A stretch of DNA of 11,859 nucleotides from JAUUZT01 sp964654015 (GTDB taxonomy: Bacteria; Chloroflexota; Dehalococcoidia; GIF9; AB-539-J10): assembly GCA_964654015.1 (NCBI GenBank), contig CAZZHQ010000073.1:1-11859 (forward strand), written 5' to 3'. The notes under the pieces are model-generated. The model was not told where the DNA came from. It ran no database searches and worked only from the letters and a program-made list of their open reading frames with translations. Every line of letters starts with the position of its first letter. Positions within the stretch are counted from its first letter, which is position 1. Shown one piece after another: positions 1 to 7,894 of this stretch. Position numbers and translations under genes: made by a program.

Positions 1-34
1 GTTGAGGAGAAAATGTGTGGAAATAACAAATTTT

Positions 35-355
35 CTAACTGTTTTTAGTTTTGACTGAGCTGCCAAGAGTCCGCAGTTTCTCGCTAAGCTCCTGAAATTC
101 ATCATCGCCCGTTTGCCGACCGAGTTCCAGTCCATAACTGAGAAAGAACTCCAAGAAACGACGCAGCAACTCTTTAGTTCCTTCCTGGAACTGGCGAAAT
201 TCTTCCCTGCTGACACCATTGTGACTCATACTCTTTTCCTTAATCTGGTTGTCCATAAGAAAGTTAATGAATTCGGAAAAACCCAAATCGCCACGATTTT
301 CATCTATTTTTTTCACCAAATCAGCTTCCACTATCAACATCCTTCTATCAGTCAT
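35..355 (-). CDS. Small ribbon-helix-helix-like protein with C-terminal helix
   Basis: This 106-residue protein probably binds DNA as a dimer. Residues 5-40 have the pattern of a CopG/Arc-type ribbon-helix-helix: a short strand (RMLIVEADLV), a helix with KKIDENRGDLG, then SEFINFLMDNQ, which resembles the 'DLLKKIDENRG..SRSEFI' signature of that fold. Residues 48-97 are charged and predicted helical (EEFRQFQEGTKELLRRFLEFF), possibly a coiled coil or a partner-binding arm. The ATG start is well supported by an AAGGAG Shine-Dalgarno (complement of 362-367), 6 nt upstream. It lies 117 nt downstream of the winged-helix gene on the same strand, so the two may be co-transcribed. An isolated TATAAT (complement of 445-450) in the gap could give it its own promoter, but no good -35 is seen. 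The exact family is not recognised; the fold call is inferred from motif shape only. Confidence 0.7.
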   Translation of the reverse strand: MTDRRMLIVEADLVKKIDENRGDLGFSEFINFLMDNQIKEKSMSHNGVSREEFRQFQEGTKELLRRFLEFFLSYGLELGRQTGDDEFQELSEKLRTLGSSVKTKNS

Positions 356-472
356 AAAACTCTCCTTACTTTACCAGACGTTCTGAGTCACGCACTGTTT
401 CGCCGTGTATACAGCAATCCTGATGTTCTTTCCGAATCCCTATTATTATAACCTTTTCGCAGCGACAGGTCT

Positions 473-754
473 TTATAATCCATTAATATCCTCGAAATCA
501 AGTGCCGCCATTATGCCTTCTATTTTCCTGAGCAGCCCTAATCCTTTCTCGGTTACCTGGTAGGTGACAATAGGATTACCTACCTCTATCTTGTCAATAA
601 ATTCATGCGTTAATAGATAACCAAGATATTTCTGTATCTGAGTGTAGCTCATATTAGCGCTGTACATTATCTCAGTTTTCCCCGCACCATTCTCTCCCAC
701 CCTTAGCATGTCAGCTATTATTTCTATATTGGACCGACGTCTACTTACTCTCAC
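473..754 (-). CDS. Archaeal-style winged helix-turn-helix protein (HTH_45-like)
   Basis: This 93-residue protein is a likely transcriptional regulator. The whole length matches a stand-alone winged helix common in archaea and also seen in Chloroflexota: RRSNIEIIADML (residues 6-17) as helix 1, GAGKTEIMYSANMSYTQIQKYLGYL (23-47) as the helix-turn-helix with its recognition helix, EFIDKI (51-56) and TYQVTEKGLGLL (64-75) as the wing and following helix. 'KTEIMY..N.SY.Q..KYL' and 'Y.VTEKG..LL' are the family's typical blocks. The start is GTG at 754-752, chosen because AGAAGG (complement of 761-766) sits 6 nt upstream. A promoter and three TTACCAT repeats lie just upstream, which suggests autoregulation (inferred). 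The ligand or signal cannot be told from sequence. Confidence 0.8.
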   Translation of the reverse strand: MRVSRRRSNIEIIADMLRVGENGAGKTEIMYSANMSYTQIQKYLGYLLTHEFIDKIEVGNPIVTYQVTEKGLGLLRKIEGIMAALDFEDINGL

Positions 755-767
755 CTTTCGCCTTCTA

Positions 768-796
768 TTACCATTGTACTGTTACCATATTACCAT
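768..796. repeat. Three TTACCAT repeats, candidate operator
   Basis: TTACCAT occurs at 768-774, 782-788 and 790-796, all in the same orientation, with start-to-start distances of 14 and 8 nt. They span the inferred -10, the transcription start and the leader of the winged-helix gene. Direct repeats placed across a promoter are typical of a regulator's binding sites. The winged-helix protein itself is the natural candidate, but this is inference. Confidence 0.45.
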
Positions 797-817
797 ACAT
801 ACGAATTATTTTGTCAA
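789..817 (-). promoter_or_regulatory. Promoter of the winged-helix gene
   Basis: Reading the minus strand, TTGACA (complement of 812-817) is followed after 17 nt by GGTAAT (complement of 789-794), a perfect -35 and a 4/6 -10. The expected transcription start is near 782, giving a leader of about 28 nt that contains the AGAAGG ribosome-binding site. The -10 overlaps one of three TTACCAT repeats. Confidence 0.5.
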
Positions 818-945
818 TAGCAAAGCTAATTTACATCGTAAATTTTGCGTTAATATGTTGAACATAGAGGGAAACAGCATGCATTAGGACATCATTAAAA
901 AAGATTATAGAGATAATTACCAGACGGGTAAGGAGAATAAAATGC

Positions 946-3900
946 TTATCTTCTGACCATTGTTAAAACGATGATGACTACAACTAATGAAGCCAACACA
1001 GCAATAACCAGCCATACCCACAATGGCGTTGTTGCTGCTGCCGCTGCTGGAACTACCATTTGAGGCATTATTGGTAGAACCTGTTGCCGGGGGGGCTGAG
1101 ACTCCACGGTAAAGGCTCCAATATTACTGGACTCGCTGGGTACCGGCGCAATGGCCTTCACCTGCCAATAATATGTTGCTCCCCAGTCAAGCTCGCCGTC
1201 ATATTTATAAGCAGAGGTAGGAACTTCATCCCGGACCACTATTTGCTTCAAGTCAGCGTCACTGGCCAGGATAAATTCATATCTCTCCGTATGCGGAAAA
1301 CCAGTCCAGGAAAATGCGGGAGTCTTCAGCACACCATCGGCACCGCTTTCCGGCGTTATCAGAAGCGGTGCAATCTGCATTCCTTCCTTGTCTGAGCCAG
1401 TCATTACCGTGAAACGTATTGGAGGAGACCAGCGGCTATGAACATACTCGCCTTCACAGCTTGCACTCCCCCTTACTTTCCAGTAGTAAGTATCACCACA
1501 ATTAAGGGAAAACGGTTCCTCAGGCAAACACCAGGCAGGATTACAGGCATCATCAGGTTTTATATTATTTGCTTCAATTATCCTGAAATTAAAGTCCTCA
1601 TCCAATGCTACCCACAGGTCATATTCCAGAGTCTGCGGTAGCTCTCTCCAGTTAAAACAAAATATTTCAGCCTGGCAGTTGCATGGGTCGCATGGTAACA
1701 ACTCGCCAATGGCAGGTGAAGTTGGCCAGGGAGCCCTCAGAACAAAGATATCAGAATAGACCCACAGCCTCCCTACATCAGGATTGTAAGCGGCCTCATT
1801 GGAGTTCAATGTTCCATTGTAGTAAGTACGCCCATCAATCGCCCATAAATCTATAACCTGGTTACCTAAAATCGCCTTTAGAGTACCACTTCTGAAGCTA
1901 ACTCCTGCCGCCAAATCCACGGTAAGGCTGTCCCAATCATCCTCATCAACAGATTCTTCATGGGGAATCAGTGTTCTATCTACTCCCCCGGCAGGAGACC
2001 CATAAAGAGCGCCACTGAGCTGAGCTAGTCCAGAAAACCCCATGTTTGGCGGATTTAACTCTTCCCACTCCGTCCCCGCATTAATTGCCCAGCGATAAAT
2101 ACCACTTGAACTATCGTCACTGGCAACGTAAACAAATTTGTTTTTGTTAAAATCCTCATCAGGAATAAGCACCATTCTGCCCGGTTCCGGTATCCCATCA
2201 GTAAGCTCAAAACTGTCTCCCCCGTTGGTGGAATAGGCAAGCTCTCCATCACCTCCATCAGCTCCGACGAAAACATAGTCCTTTCCGCTGGCAGAAATGC
2301 TAAAACCCTGCATCAGCTCTGTTTCTAAGTCCCTTTCCCATACCCAATCACCACCATATTTCCTCGGGTCCCAAACACCTTTATTAACCAGGTTATCATC
2401 CAAAATATACAGTAACTCATCATCTACCACAGCCATATCAGTGATATCAGGACAATCGCGAATTGATTTCCAGTTTTGCCAGTCATCATCAGAATACCTG
2501 GCATTATCGCTTCCCTTTACAGCCAGAAATATCAAATCCTTCTCTTTAGCTTCCTCATCAGCAGTCCTTAAAATTATGTCATCTGATTCCGCATCGAAAC
2601 ACAACACTCGCTGCCATATATCTCCAAGAGAGTTGCTCTGACTCCGCCACAAGCTATCAAACCCGTTACTCACAGAAGCAAGGTAAAGGGTTTCCATATC
2701 AGAAGACAGGAGGTAATCGCTAAGGTTTTTAATCTCGGTATCTATAAGCGCAAGCTGATTCCATGTCTCACAATCATCCTCGCTAACAGAAAAGGCGCTT
2801 TCATCGTAAATTTCACCCCGCCAGGGGCCAAAAGTCATACCAGCCCAATCAGCAGCGCTTATCACATAATTACTGCCGGTTCCACAATAAGCCTGATGGC
2901 TATTTTCCCCCCAGGCAACCTGAGCATTAGCACTGCCAGAGACTACACCACCAGTAGGTGGTTTATCAGGTTTCTGCCACTCCGGAAGAGAGCTGTCAGG
3001 GTCAGTATCATAACAGAGGTAAGTTAAAGCTTCGGCAGAAGCCTGATTTGCCAACATCTCCCCAACCAGCAGCTTCCCGCTACTACAGGTGCCCCTGTAG
3101 GCAATAGATGCAATAGAAACTTTATCCCCTTTGTTAACTTCCAGTCTGCTAACCTCAGTATCCTCTATACGATAGGCGTCATCAAAATCAGTTTCCGAGC
3201 TATAGGCAGCAAACACGACGCGTCTTTCTGGTTCCTCCTCTACATAATAGTAATTGGAGGGCAGTGCCAGGTCAGAGCTAATTATTTCGTTTTCCCCGGG
3301 TGAAAGGTCATTACCAGCACTTATCTCTACTTTAGCTGGCTCAGTTACCTCCCAATCAGTCTCATTTTCCTCAATATACCTGATACCGGTACAAAGATAG
3401 GTATTATCACCATCGCTGGCAATCGCCAGTATAGCCCTTTCAGAGGCATAATTGGGGGAGAAACGAACAGAGCTTACATCCATATCTAGACCCTGTGCCT
3501 TCCATCCTCCAAATACCATTGACTTCAACACCCAAACATCTCCATCGGTGGAGCCATCAGGACTACGTGTTCCAATGGCGATATCACGGTTACCGTCACC
3601 ATACTCAGGAGAGATAGTGATATCTGAGATGAGCAAATTTGGTTTCCACCCCGGAGCATTTGAAATCTGCGTAGAAACCCAGGCGTCTTCAAAACCCTCC
3701 TCGACTTCCCCACCACACTCAGAAATATAAACCTCCTGCCTGTTGTCAGTAACTACAACCAGTAAATCCGGATTGCCAGGAGCCACCGCAATATCCCAGG
3801 CAGGTAATTCAGCTCCATCATCCTGAAGTGTCTCCGTTAACTCATCATTCCAGCTAATGCCGGCGTTGGTTGTCTTGAAGACCCTGCCAATCTCGCCAGG

Positions 3901-4167
3901 GTCGACGGCAGCATCCGCATCATCATCGTGCCACGTAGGAATATCCAGGACATAAAATGTTTTGAAGTCAGTACTAGTTACAAAGACGCTAATTTCGCTC
4001 GGACTGAGAACAACCTTACCTTTAGCACTGGGAGTATCCACTACGGACCACTTCAGCATATCGGGTCGAGCCGAGGCCATTTCGTTACCGGTACTTATGA
4101 GAGAGAGAGACAGCAACACAGCAACGGCTACACATATCGACAATATTTTATATACAACTCTCGTCAT
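946..4167 (-). CDS. Exported membrane-anchored surface protein with Asp-box and FN3-like modules
   Basis: This 1073-residue extracytoplasmic protein has an N-terminal signal peptide: TRVVYK, a hydrophobic core at about residues 8-26, and a likely cleavage after ASA (31-33). Residues about 40-810 look like beta-propeller material. Asp-box (BNR)-like motifs appear as TTNAGISW (99-106), SEDDCETW (462-469) and STNGGDSF (646-653), among many short strands. Two fibronectin-III-like modules follow, at about 822-921 and 930-1021, sharing 'YDLWVALDED'/'YEFILASDAD' and 'GDTYYWKV'/'GATYYWQV'. The first holds eight cysteines (826, 829, 831, 837, 875, 880, 890, 904), probably disulfide-bonded. A Pro/Ala-rich spacer leads to a membrane helix (about 1049-1070) and a short VRR tail, so the bulk faces outward. 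No catalytic site is recognised. It is transcribed divergently from the pilus-like operon, so a role in adhesion or as a partner of that machine is possible but unproven. The ATG has no Shine-Dalgarno; see its promoter. Confidence 0.85.
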   Translation of the reverse strand: MTRVVYKILSICVAVAVLLSLSLISTGNEMASARPDMLKWSVVDTPSAKGKVVLSPSEISVFVTSTDFKTFYVLDIPTWHDDDADAAVDPGEIGRVFKTTNAGISWNDELTETLQDDGAELPAWDIAVAPGNPDLLVVVTDNRQEVYISECGGEVEEGFEDAWVSTQISNAPGWKPNLLISDITISPEYGDGNRDIAIGTRSPDGSTDGDVWVLKSMVFGGWKAQGLDMDVSSVRFSPNYASERAILAIASDGDNTYLCTGIRYIEENETDWEVTEPAKVEISAGNDLSPGENEIISSDLALPSNYYYVEEEPERRVVFAAYSSETDFDDAYRIEDTEVSRLEVNKGDKVSIASIAYRGTCSSGKLLVGEMLANQASAEALTYLCYDTDPDSSLPEWQKPDKPPTGGVVSGSANAQVAWGENSHQAYCGTGSNYVISAADWAGMTFGPWRGEIYDESAFSVSEDDCETWNQLALIDTEIKNLSDYLLSSDMETLYLASVSNGFDSLWRSQSNSLGDIWQRVLCFDAESDDIILRTADEEAKEKDLIFLAVKGSDNARYSDDDWQNWKSIRDCPDITDMAVVDDELLYILDDNLVNKGVWDPRKYGGDWVWERDLETELMQGFSISASGKDYVFVGADGGDGELAYSTNGGDSFELTDGIPEPGRMVLIPDEDFNKNKFVYVASDDSSSGIYRWAINAGTEWEELNPPNMGFSGLAQLSGALYGSPAGGVDRTLIPHEESVDEDDWDSLTVDLAAGVSFRSGTLKAILGNQVIDLWAIDGRTYYNGTLNSNEAAYNPDVGRLWVYSDIFVLRAPWPTSPAIGELLPCDPCNCQAEIFCFNWRELPQTLEYDLWVALDEDFNFRIIEANNIKPDDACNPAWCLPEEPFSLNCGDTYYWKVRGSASCEGEYVHSRWSPPIRFTVMTGSDKEGMQIAPLLITPESGADGVLKTPAFSWTGFPHTERYEFILASDADLKQIVVRDEVPTSAYKYDGELDWGATYYWQVKAIAPVPSESSNIGAFTVESQPPRQQVLPIMPQMVVPAAAAATTPLWVWLVIAVLASLVVVIIVLTMVRR

Positions 4168-4174
4168 TGTAGCA

Positions 4175-4203
4175 ATTGTCAGTTATTTCAAGCGTCTTGT
4201 CAA
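4175..4203 (-). promoter_or_regulatory. Promoter of the surface-protein gene, apparently leaderless
   Basis: On the minus strand TTGACA (complement of 4198-4203) is followed after 17 nt by GACAAT (complement of 4175-4180). The predicted transcription start, 6-7 nt further on at about 4168, coincides with the ATG at 4167-4165. No Shine-Dalgarno lies before that ATG, and the next in-frame ATG is Met30, inside the signal-peptide region. A leaderless mRNA is therefore the simplest reading. Confidence 0.5.
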
Positions 4204-4243
4204 TCTCTCAGGCAGGAAAGGCGTCGCTGGACGAAGGTCATAT

Positions 4244-4271
4244 TTGACAACATAGTCTATTATGTTAACAT
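4244..4271 (+). promoter_or_regulatory. Promoter of the pilus-like operon
   Basis: TTGACA at 4244-4249 is followed after 16 nt by TAACAT at 4266-4271 (4/6 to consensus). The expected start of transcription is near 4278. This lies downstream of the first in-frame ATG (4262) and so favours the ATG at 4307 as the real translation start of the ATPase gene. The two divergent -35 boxes are about 40 nt apart, leaving room for one shared regulator. Confidence 0.5.
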
Positions 4272-4306
4272 TTAACTACGTATGTTTAGTTGGTCAGATA
4301 TTTAAT

Positions 4307-6646
4307 ATGGTACAGCAAATAGAAGACGTGCAAATAAAACAACTCAAGAGCCAGTTTATCCAACGGCTTAACAGCCAGGGATATGACATTGAAGAGGAAG
4401 CCATTGTCAAAGGCAAATCAGGCGCCACCCATACCTTTGCTGTCATGGCTCGTACTAAAAATGGCTTCATCAATCACGTCATCGCCATAGATATTATCCT
4501 AGGTGAAGGCAACGAAGAGATAGGTCTGAGCAAGGTTTTTGCCTTTGACGACAAATCATATGACAGCGGCATCAGATACAAAATCATCCTGGCAGTTCCA
4601 GGACTCGAGGTAATAGCGTCTCGCTTCGCCGCAGGGCAACGAATAAAGGTGTTCGACAATCAAAGTCTGGAGACATTTCTTGCTTCACCCATAACTCCCC
4701 AGGTAAAAGAAACGAAACAGTTAAACTGGAAAACGAAGCCCGACGTGTTGAAATCATTAAAAGAACTTGGTTATGTAGTAGAAGAAGATGGCAGAGCCAT
4801 CGGAAAGTCAGGAGTAGAGTACACTTTTGATATCCTTGGTTTCTTTGATAACGGTCTGATAGCTTACAGACTGGGCATGGATATAATAGCGGGTGATAAG
4901 GTAACCCTGAACCAGATATCCTTATTCGACGCCAAAACCTATGACACCGGAGTGCAGGAGAAAGCCCTGCTTGTTTCGGGAACTCTGCTGCCTGAGGCCA
5001 GGCAGCTTGCTGAACAGCAGAGAATAAATATCATAGAGACGCCCTTCAAAGAAAGGAATAAACCAGACAGTGCCAGAGGACATGGAACAACTGATCTCCA
5101 GGACACAGTTGAAGAGTTATTAAGCTCAATGTCAGAAAGAAAAACCCCATCACAAGGCGTCGTGCGTAGAACTCCGCCTGAAGCCCTGCAACTGATTCCT
5201 GAAACCATGGCAAGGAGATTTATTGCAGTCCCGCTGGCTATTAAAAACAATGCCCTGCAAGTAGCAATGGCAAACCCTGCGGATATCTTCGCCCTGGAAG
5301 CCCTGGCTGCACAGAGCCGAAAGAGAATAAGCCCTATACTTGCCAATGAGAAAGAAATCAGGGAATCAATTGATTTCAACTATCGGGGTTTTGGTGAGAT
5401 AGAGGCACAGCTATCCCGTTTTTCAGGGGAGGACAGTCCAGACTTTGCACTGGATGAACAAGCCTTACTTGAGGCTGCCAGAGATACACCTGTAGCCAGT
5501 GCCCTGCGACTCATCATAGATGAGGCAGCCAAGGCCAGAGCCTCCGACATTCACCTCGAACCAGAGGAGGATAAGTTGAGAGTTCGCTATCGCGTTGATG
5601 GTGCGCTTCAAGATGTCATGTCTTTGCCATCCAAAATACACCTGCCATTGACTTCAAGAATAAAGATATTGGCCGACATGAATATCGCTGATCACATTCG
5701 CCCACAGGACGGGCAGTTTTCTATCGATACGAAGGGACGTCCAATAGATATTCGCGTGGCGACCACGCCTACCGTACACGGCGAGATGACAGTGATGCGC
5801 CTGCTGGATAAATCACTTGGCATTATAGACATGGCAAGCCTGGGATTCCTCCCCAACTCTCTGGCCAAATATCAATCCATGCTCAAGGTGCCATTCGGCA
5901 TGATTTTAATAAGTGGCCCTACGGGTTCAGGCAAGACAACCACTCTATATGCCTCAGTAAACCAGTTGGACAGGGTAGCACGCAATATCATCACCATTGA
6001 AGACCCAGTGGAATTCCGCTTCGGGGGCATAAATCAAATTCAAATCAACACCAAGGCAGGGCTAACCTTTGCCAGTGGGTTACGCTCTATCCTGCGTCTC
6101 GACCCTGACATCATACTGGTAGGGGAAATAAGGGATGCTGAGACAGCAAGGATAGCGGTCCAATCAGCATTAACCGGACACCTGGTGCTCTCGTCGATTC
6201 ATGCAAATGACACTATTGGCGTTATTTTCCGTCTCCTCGACCTGGGTATAGAACCCTTCCTGGTTTCCTCTGGAGTTATCGGTATCGTAGCCCAACGGAT
6301 GGTACGCCGTATCTGCAGTAACTGCTGTGATTATAAAGAGGTCCCTTTACCGGAGCAAATGGCCTATGCGCAGGAAACTGGCAAAGCGCAAAGCAAATTC
6401 CTCTATGGTAAAGGATGTGAATTGTGTTCTTATTCAGGATACCAGGGCAGAACAGGTCTTTTTGAGATATTACCTATAAGCGATACAATAAGAACGAAAA
6501 TACTGAAAGGGGCCGGCACCAACGAAGTACGGCAGCAGGCGCTCGCAGACGGAATGATACCCATGATTAAAGATGGTATGGAAAAGGTTAAAGCTGGAGT
6601 AACTACTCCTTCCGAGGTGCTGCGTAATGCGTACTTTATTGAGTAG
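4307..6646 (+). CDS. pilB: Type IV pilus/type II secretion assembly ATPase (PilB/GspE) with duplicated N-terminal domains
   Basis: This 779-residue protein is a cytoplasmic hexameric ATPase that drives pilin or pseudopilin assembly. Core motifs: MshEN-like domain (about 287-360), N2 segment ASDIHLEPE (412-420), Walker A GPTGSGKTT (537-545), Asp box TIEDPVEF (563-570), Walker B IILVGEIRD with Glu607, His box GHLVLSSIHAND (624-635) and a zinc-type tetracysteine, CSNC (670-673) and CELC (704-707). Usual family members are about 560 residues; the extra length is two tandem related domains at about 9-127 and 143-247. Each has GKSG...F, then (I/M)DII.G, then FD.K.YD(S/T)G. These resemble a restriction-endonuclease-like (Mrr/RecB-type) fold, but the expected (E/Q)xK active-site pair is not evident, so they may only bind something. 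An upstream ATG at 4262 would add 15 residues, but it precedes the predicted transcription start; neither ATG has a clear Shine-Dalgarno. The gene opens the operon, and pilC starts 8 nt after its stop. Confidence 0.93.
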   Translation: MVQQIEDVQIKQLKSQFIQRLNSQGYDIEEEAIVKGKSGATHTFAVMARTKNGFINHVIAIDIILGEGNEEIGLSKVFAFDDKSYDSGIRYKIILAVPGLEVIASRFAAGQRIKVFDNQSLETFLASPITPQVKETKQLNWKTKPDVLKSLKELGYVVEEDGRAIGKSGVEYTFDILGFFDNGLIAYRLGMDIIAGDKVTLNQISLFDAKTYDTGVQEKALLVSGTLLPEARQLAEQQRINIIETPFKERNKPDSARGHGTTDLQDTVEELLSSMSERKTPSQGVVRRTPPEALQLIPETMARRFIAVPLAIKNNALQVAMANPADIFALEALAAQSRKRISPILANEKEIRESIDFNYRGFGEIEAQLSRFSGEDSPDFALDEQALLEAARDTPVASALRLIIDEAAKARASDIHLEPEEDKLRVRYRVDGALQDVMSLPSKIHLPLTSRIKILADMNIADHIRPQDGQFSIDTKGRPIDIRVATTPTVHGEMTVMRLLDKSLGIIDMASLGFLPNSLAKYQSMLKVPFGMILISGPTGSGKTTTLYASVNQLDRVARNIITIEDPVEFRFGGINQIQINTKAGLTFASGLRSILRLDPDIILVGEIRDAETARIAVQSALTGHLVLSSIHANDTIGVIFRLLDLGIEPFLVSSGVIGIVAQRMVRRICSNCCDYKEVPLPEQMAYAQETGKAQSKFLYGKGCELCSYSGYQGRTGLFEILPISDTIRTKILKGAGTNEVRQQALADGMIPMIKDGMEKVKAGVTTPSEVLRNAYFIE

Positions 6647-6654
6647 CTGATAAA

Positions 6655-7860
6655 ATGGAATATTCATACGTAGCCTATACCGAAGATAATCGGATTATTA
6701 AAGGCAAGATAAGCGCCGAGGGTGAAGAAGCTGCCTCCAGTTCGTTGACAGATAACGGCTATCGCATACTCAAACTTAAGGAGTATACGCCCTTCTTTGA
6801 TTCCTCGAAGCTCAGTGCCCAGTTTCAGCGAGTAAAAGCAACGGAGATAATTATGTTCACCAGACAACTGGCACTATTGCTGGACGCAGGCACCGACGCG
6901 ATTACCTCTCTGGAACTGCTACAGGCTCAATCAACCAACCGTGCATTGAAGCATATACTTGCTATTGTAACTTCAGACGTGCGTGGTGGTATGCCGCTGG
7001 CTGAAGCCATGGCAAGGCACCCTGCAGCATTTTCCAAAGTCTATTCCAGGCTGGTCGCTGTAGGCGAAAAAACCGGCAGCCTGGAAACGGTGCTGAGACG
7101 AGCTGCCACTTACATGGAAAGGGTTACTTCAACGGAGAAGGGCATCAAGAATGCCCTGATTTACCCCGTTGTACTACTTGTCGTGGCTTTCGGAGTTATC
7201 GCTATACTGGCAATTTTCGTCTTGCCTTCGTTCACAGGATTATACAAGGCATTTGATGTTGAACTGCCCCTGGCTACCAGGATGCTCATCGGTTTCACAG
7301 ACTGGTTCCAGAAATATGGCTTGGTGACAATGGGAATAATAGCAGCTATTCCAGTGGCGGGATTTCTCTATACGAGAACTCCCGATGGCAAACTCAGATG
7401 GGGGAAAATATCACTCGTCATGCCTGTACTGGGTAGAATAAACCTGCTAAATGAGCTCTCCCGTTGTTGCAGAAGCATGTCGCTGTTATACGGCAGTGGC
7501 CTGCCGCTGCACGAAATAATGACATTGATTGTGCAGGGGACCAATAATAAGGCAATGGAAAATGCACTGACTGCTGTTCAGCAAAGCATGATTGCAGGGG
7601 CGGGCCTGTCTCGTCCAATGTCACAGAACTCGCTATTCCTTCCCCTGATGGTTCAAATGACCGCTGTTGGCGAGGAAACAGGAAACCTGGACCTTACACT
7701 TACCACGGTGGCAGAAAGTTACGAGACAGAGGCAGATGACAAAACAAAGACGATGATTTCTATGATTACGCCCACTATGACAGTATTCATCGGAGGGGTA
7801 GTCGGATTTGTCGCCGTTGCCTTAATTTCCAGCATGTACTCTATATTCGGGTCGATATAA
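6655..7860 (+). CDS. pilC: Type IV pilus/type II secretion inner-membrane platform protein (PilC/GspF)
   Basis: This 401-residue polytopic inner-membrane protein forms the platform on which the ATPase acts. The first segment YSYVAYTEDNRIIKGKISAEG matches the family's N-terminal strand region. Two GspF repeats follow, at about 64-187 and 266-389, each carrying the signature AVGEKTGSLETVL (135-147) and AVGEETGNLDLTL (337-349). Membrane helices lie at about 170-192, 222-240 and 373-396, as expected for three-pass GspF proteins. Length is typical (about 400 residues). It starts 8 nt after the ATPase stop codon without a good Shine-Dalgarno, which points to translational coupling. Nothing is missing or unusual. 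Whether the machine is a pilus or a secretion system cannot be settled from this gene. Confidence 0.93.
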   Translation: MEYSYVAYTEDNRIIKGKISAEGEEAASSSLTDNGYRILKLKEYTPFFDSSKLSAQFQRVKATEIIMFTRQLALLLDAGTDAITSLELLQAQSTNRALKHILAIVTSDVRGGMPLAEAMARHPAAFSKVYSRLVAVGEKTGSLETVLRRAATYMERVTSTEKGIKNALIYPVVLLVVAFGVIAILAIFVLPSFTGLYKAFDVELPLATRMLIGFTDWFQKYGLVTMGIIAAIPVAGFLYTRTPDGKLRWGKISLVMPVLGRINLLNELSRCCRSMSLLYGSGLPLHEIMTLIVQGTNNKAMENALTAVQQSMIAGAGLSRPMSQNSLFLPLMVQMTAVGEETGNLDLTLTTVAESYETEADDKTKTMISMITPTMTVFIGGVVGFVAVALISSMYSIFGSI

Positions 7861-7894
7861 TAGCAGGGAGTACCCATAGATTACTTTAGAGTAA

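Noticed and set aside
917..931. TTACC/GGTAA hairpin downstream of the surface-protein gene
   Set aside because: The stem is only 5 bp with no adjacent T-run, so it is not supported as a terminator.
931..955. AGGAG followed by ATG at 942-944 on the plus strand
   Set aside because: The reading frame is only four codons (MLIF, then stop) and lies at the 3' end of a minus-strand gene.
3928..4275. 115-codon plus-strand frame across the signal-peptide region
   Set aside because: It is antisense to the signal peptide of the surface protein and spans both divergent promoters.
4262..4306. Upstream ATG adding 15 residues to the ATPase
   Set aside because: It lies upstream of the predicted transcription start, encodes a hydrophobic stretch unlike the rest of the domain and has no Shine-Dalgarno.
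4939..5379. 146-codon minus-strand frame inside the ATPase gene
   Set aside because: The plus strand here encodes clearly recognisable MshEN and linker sequence, and the antisense product has no recognisable motif.
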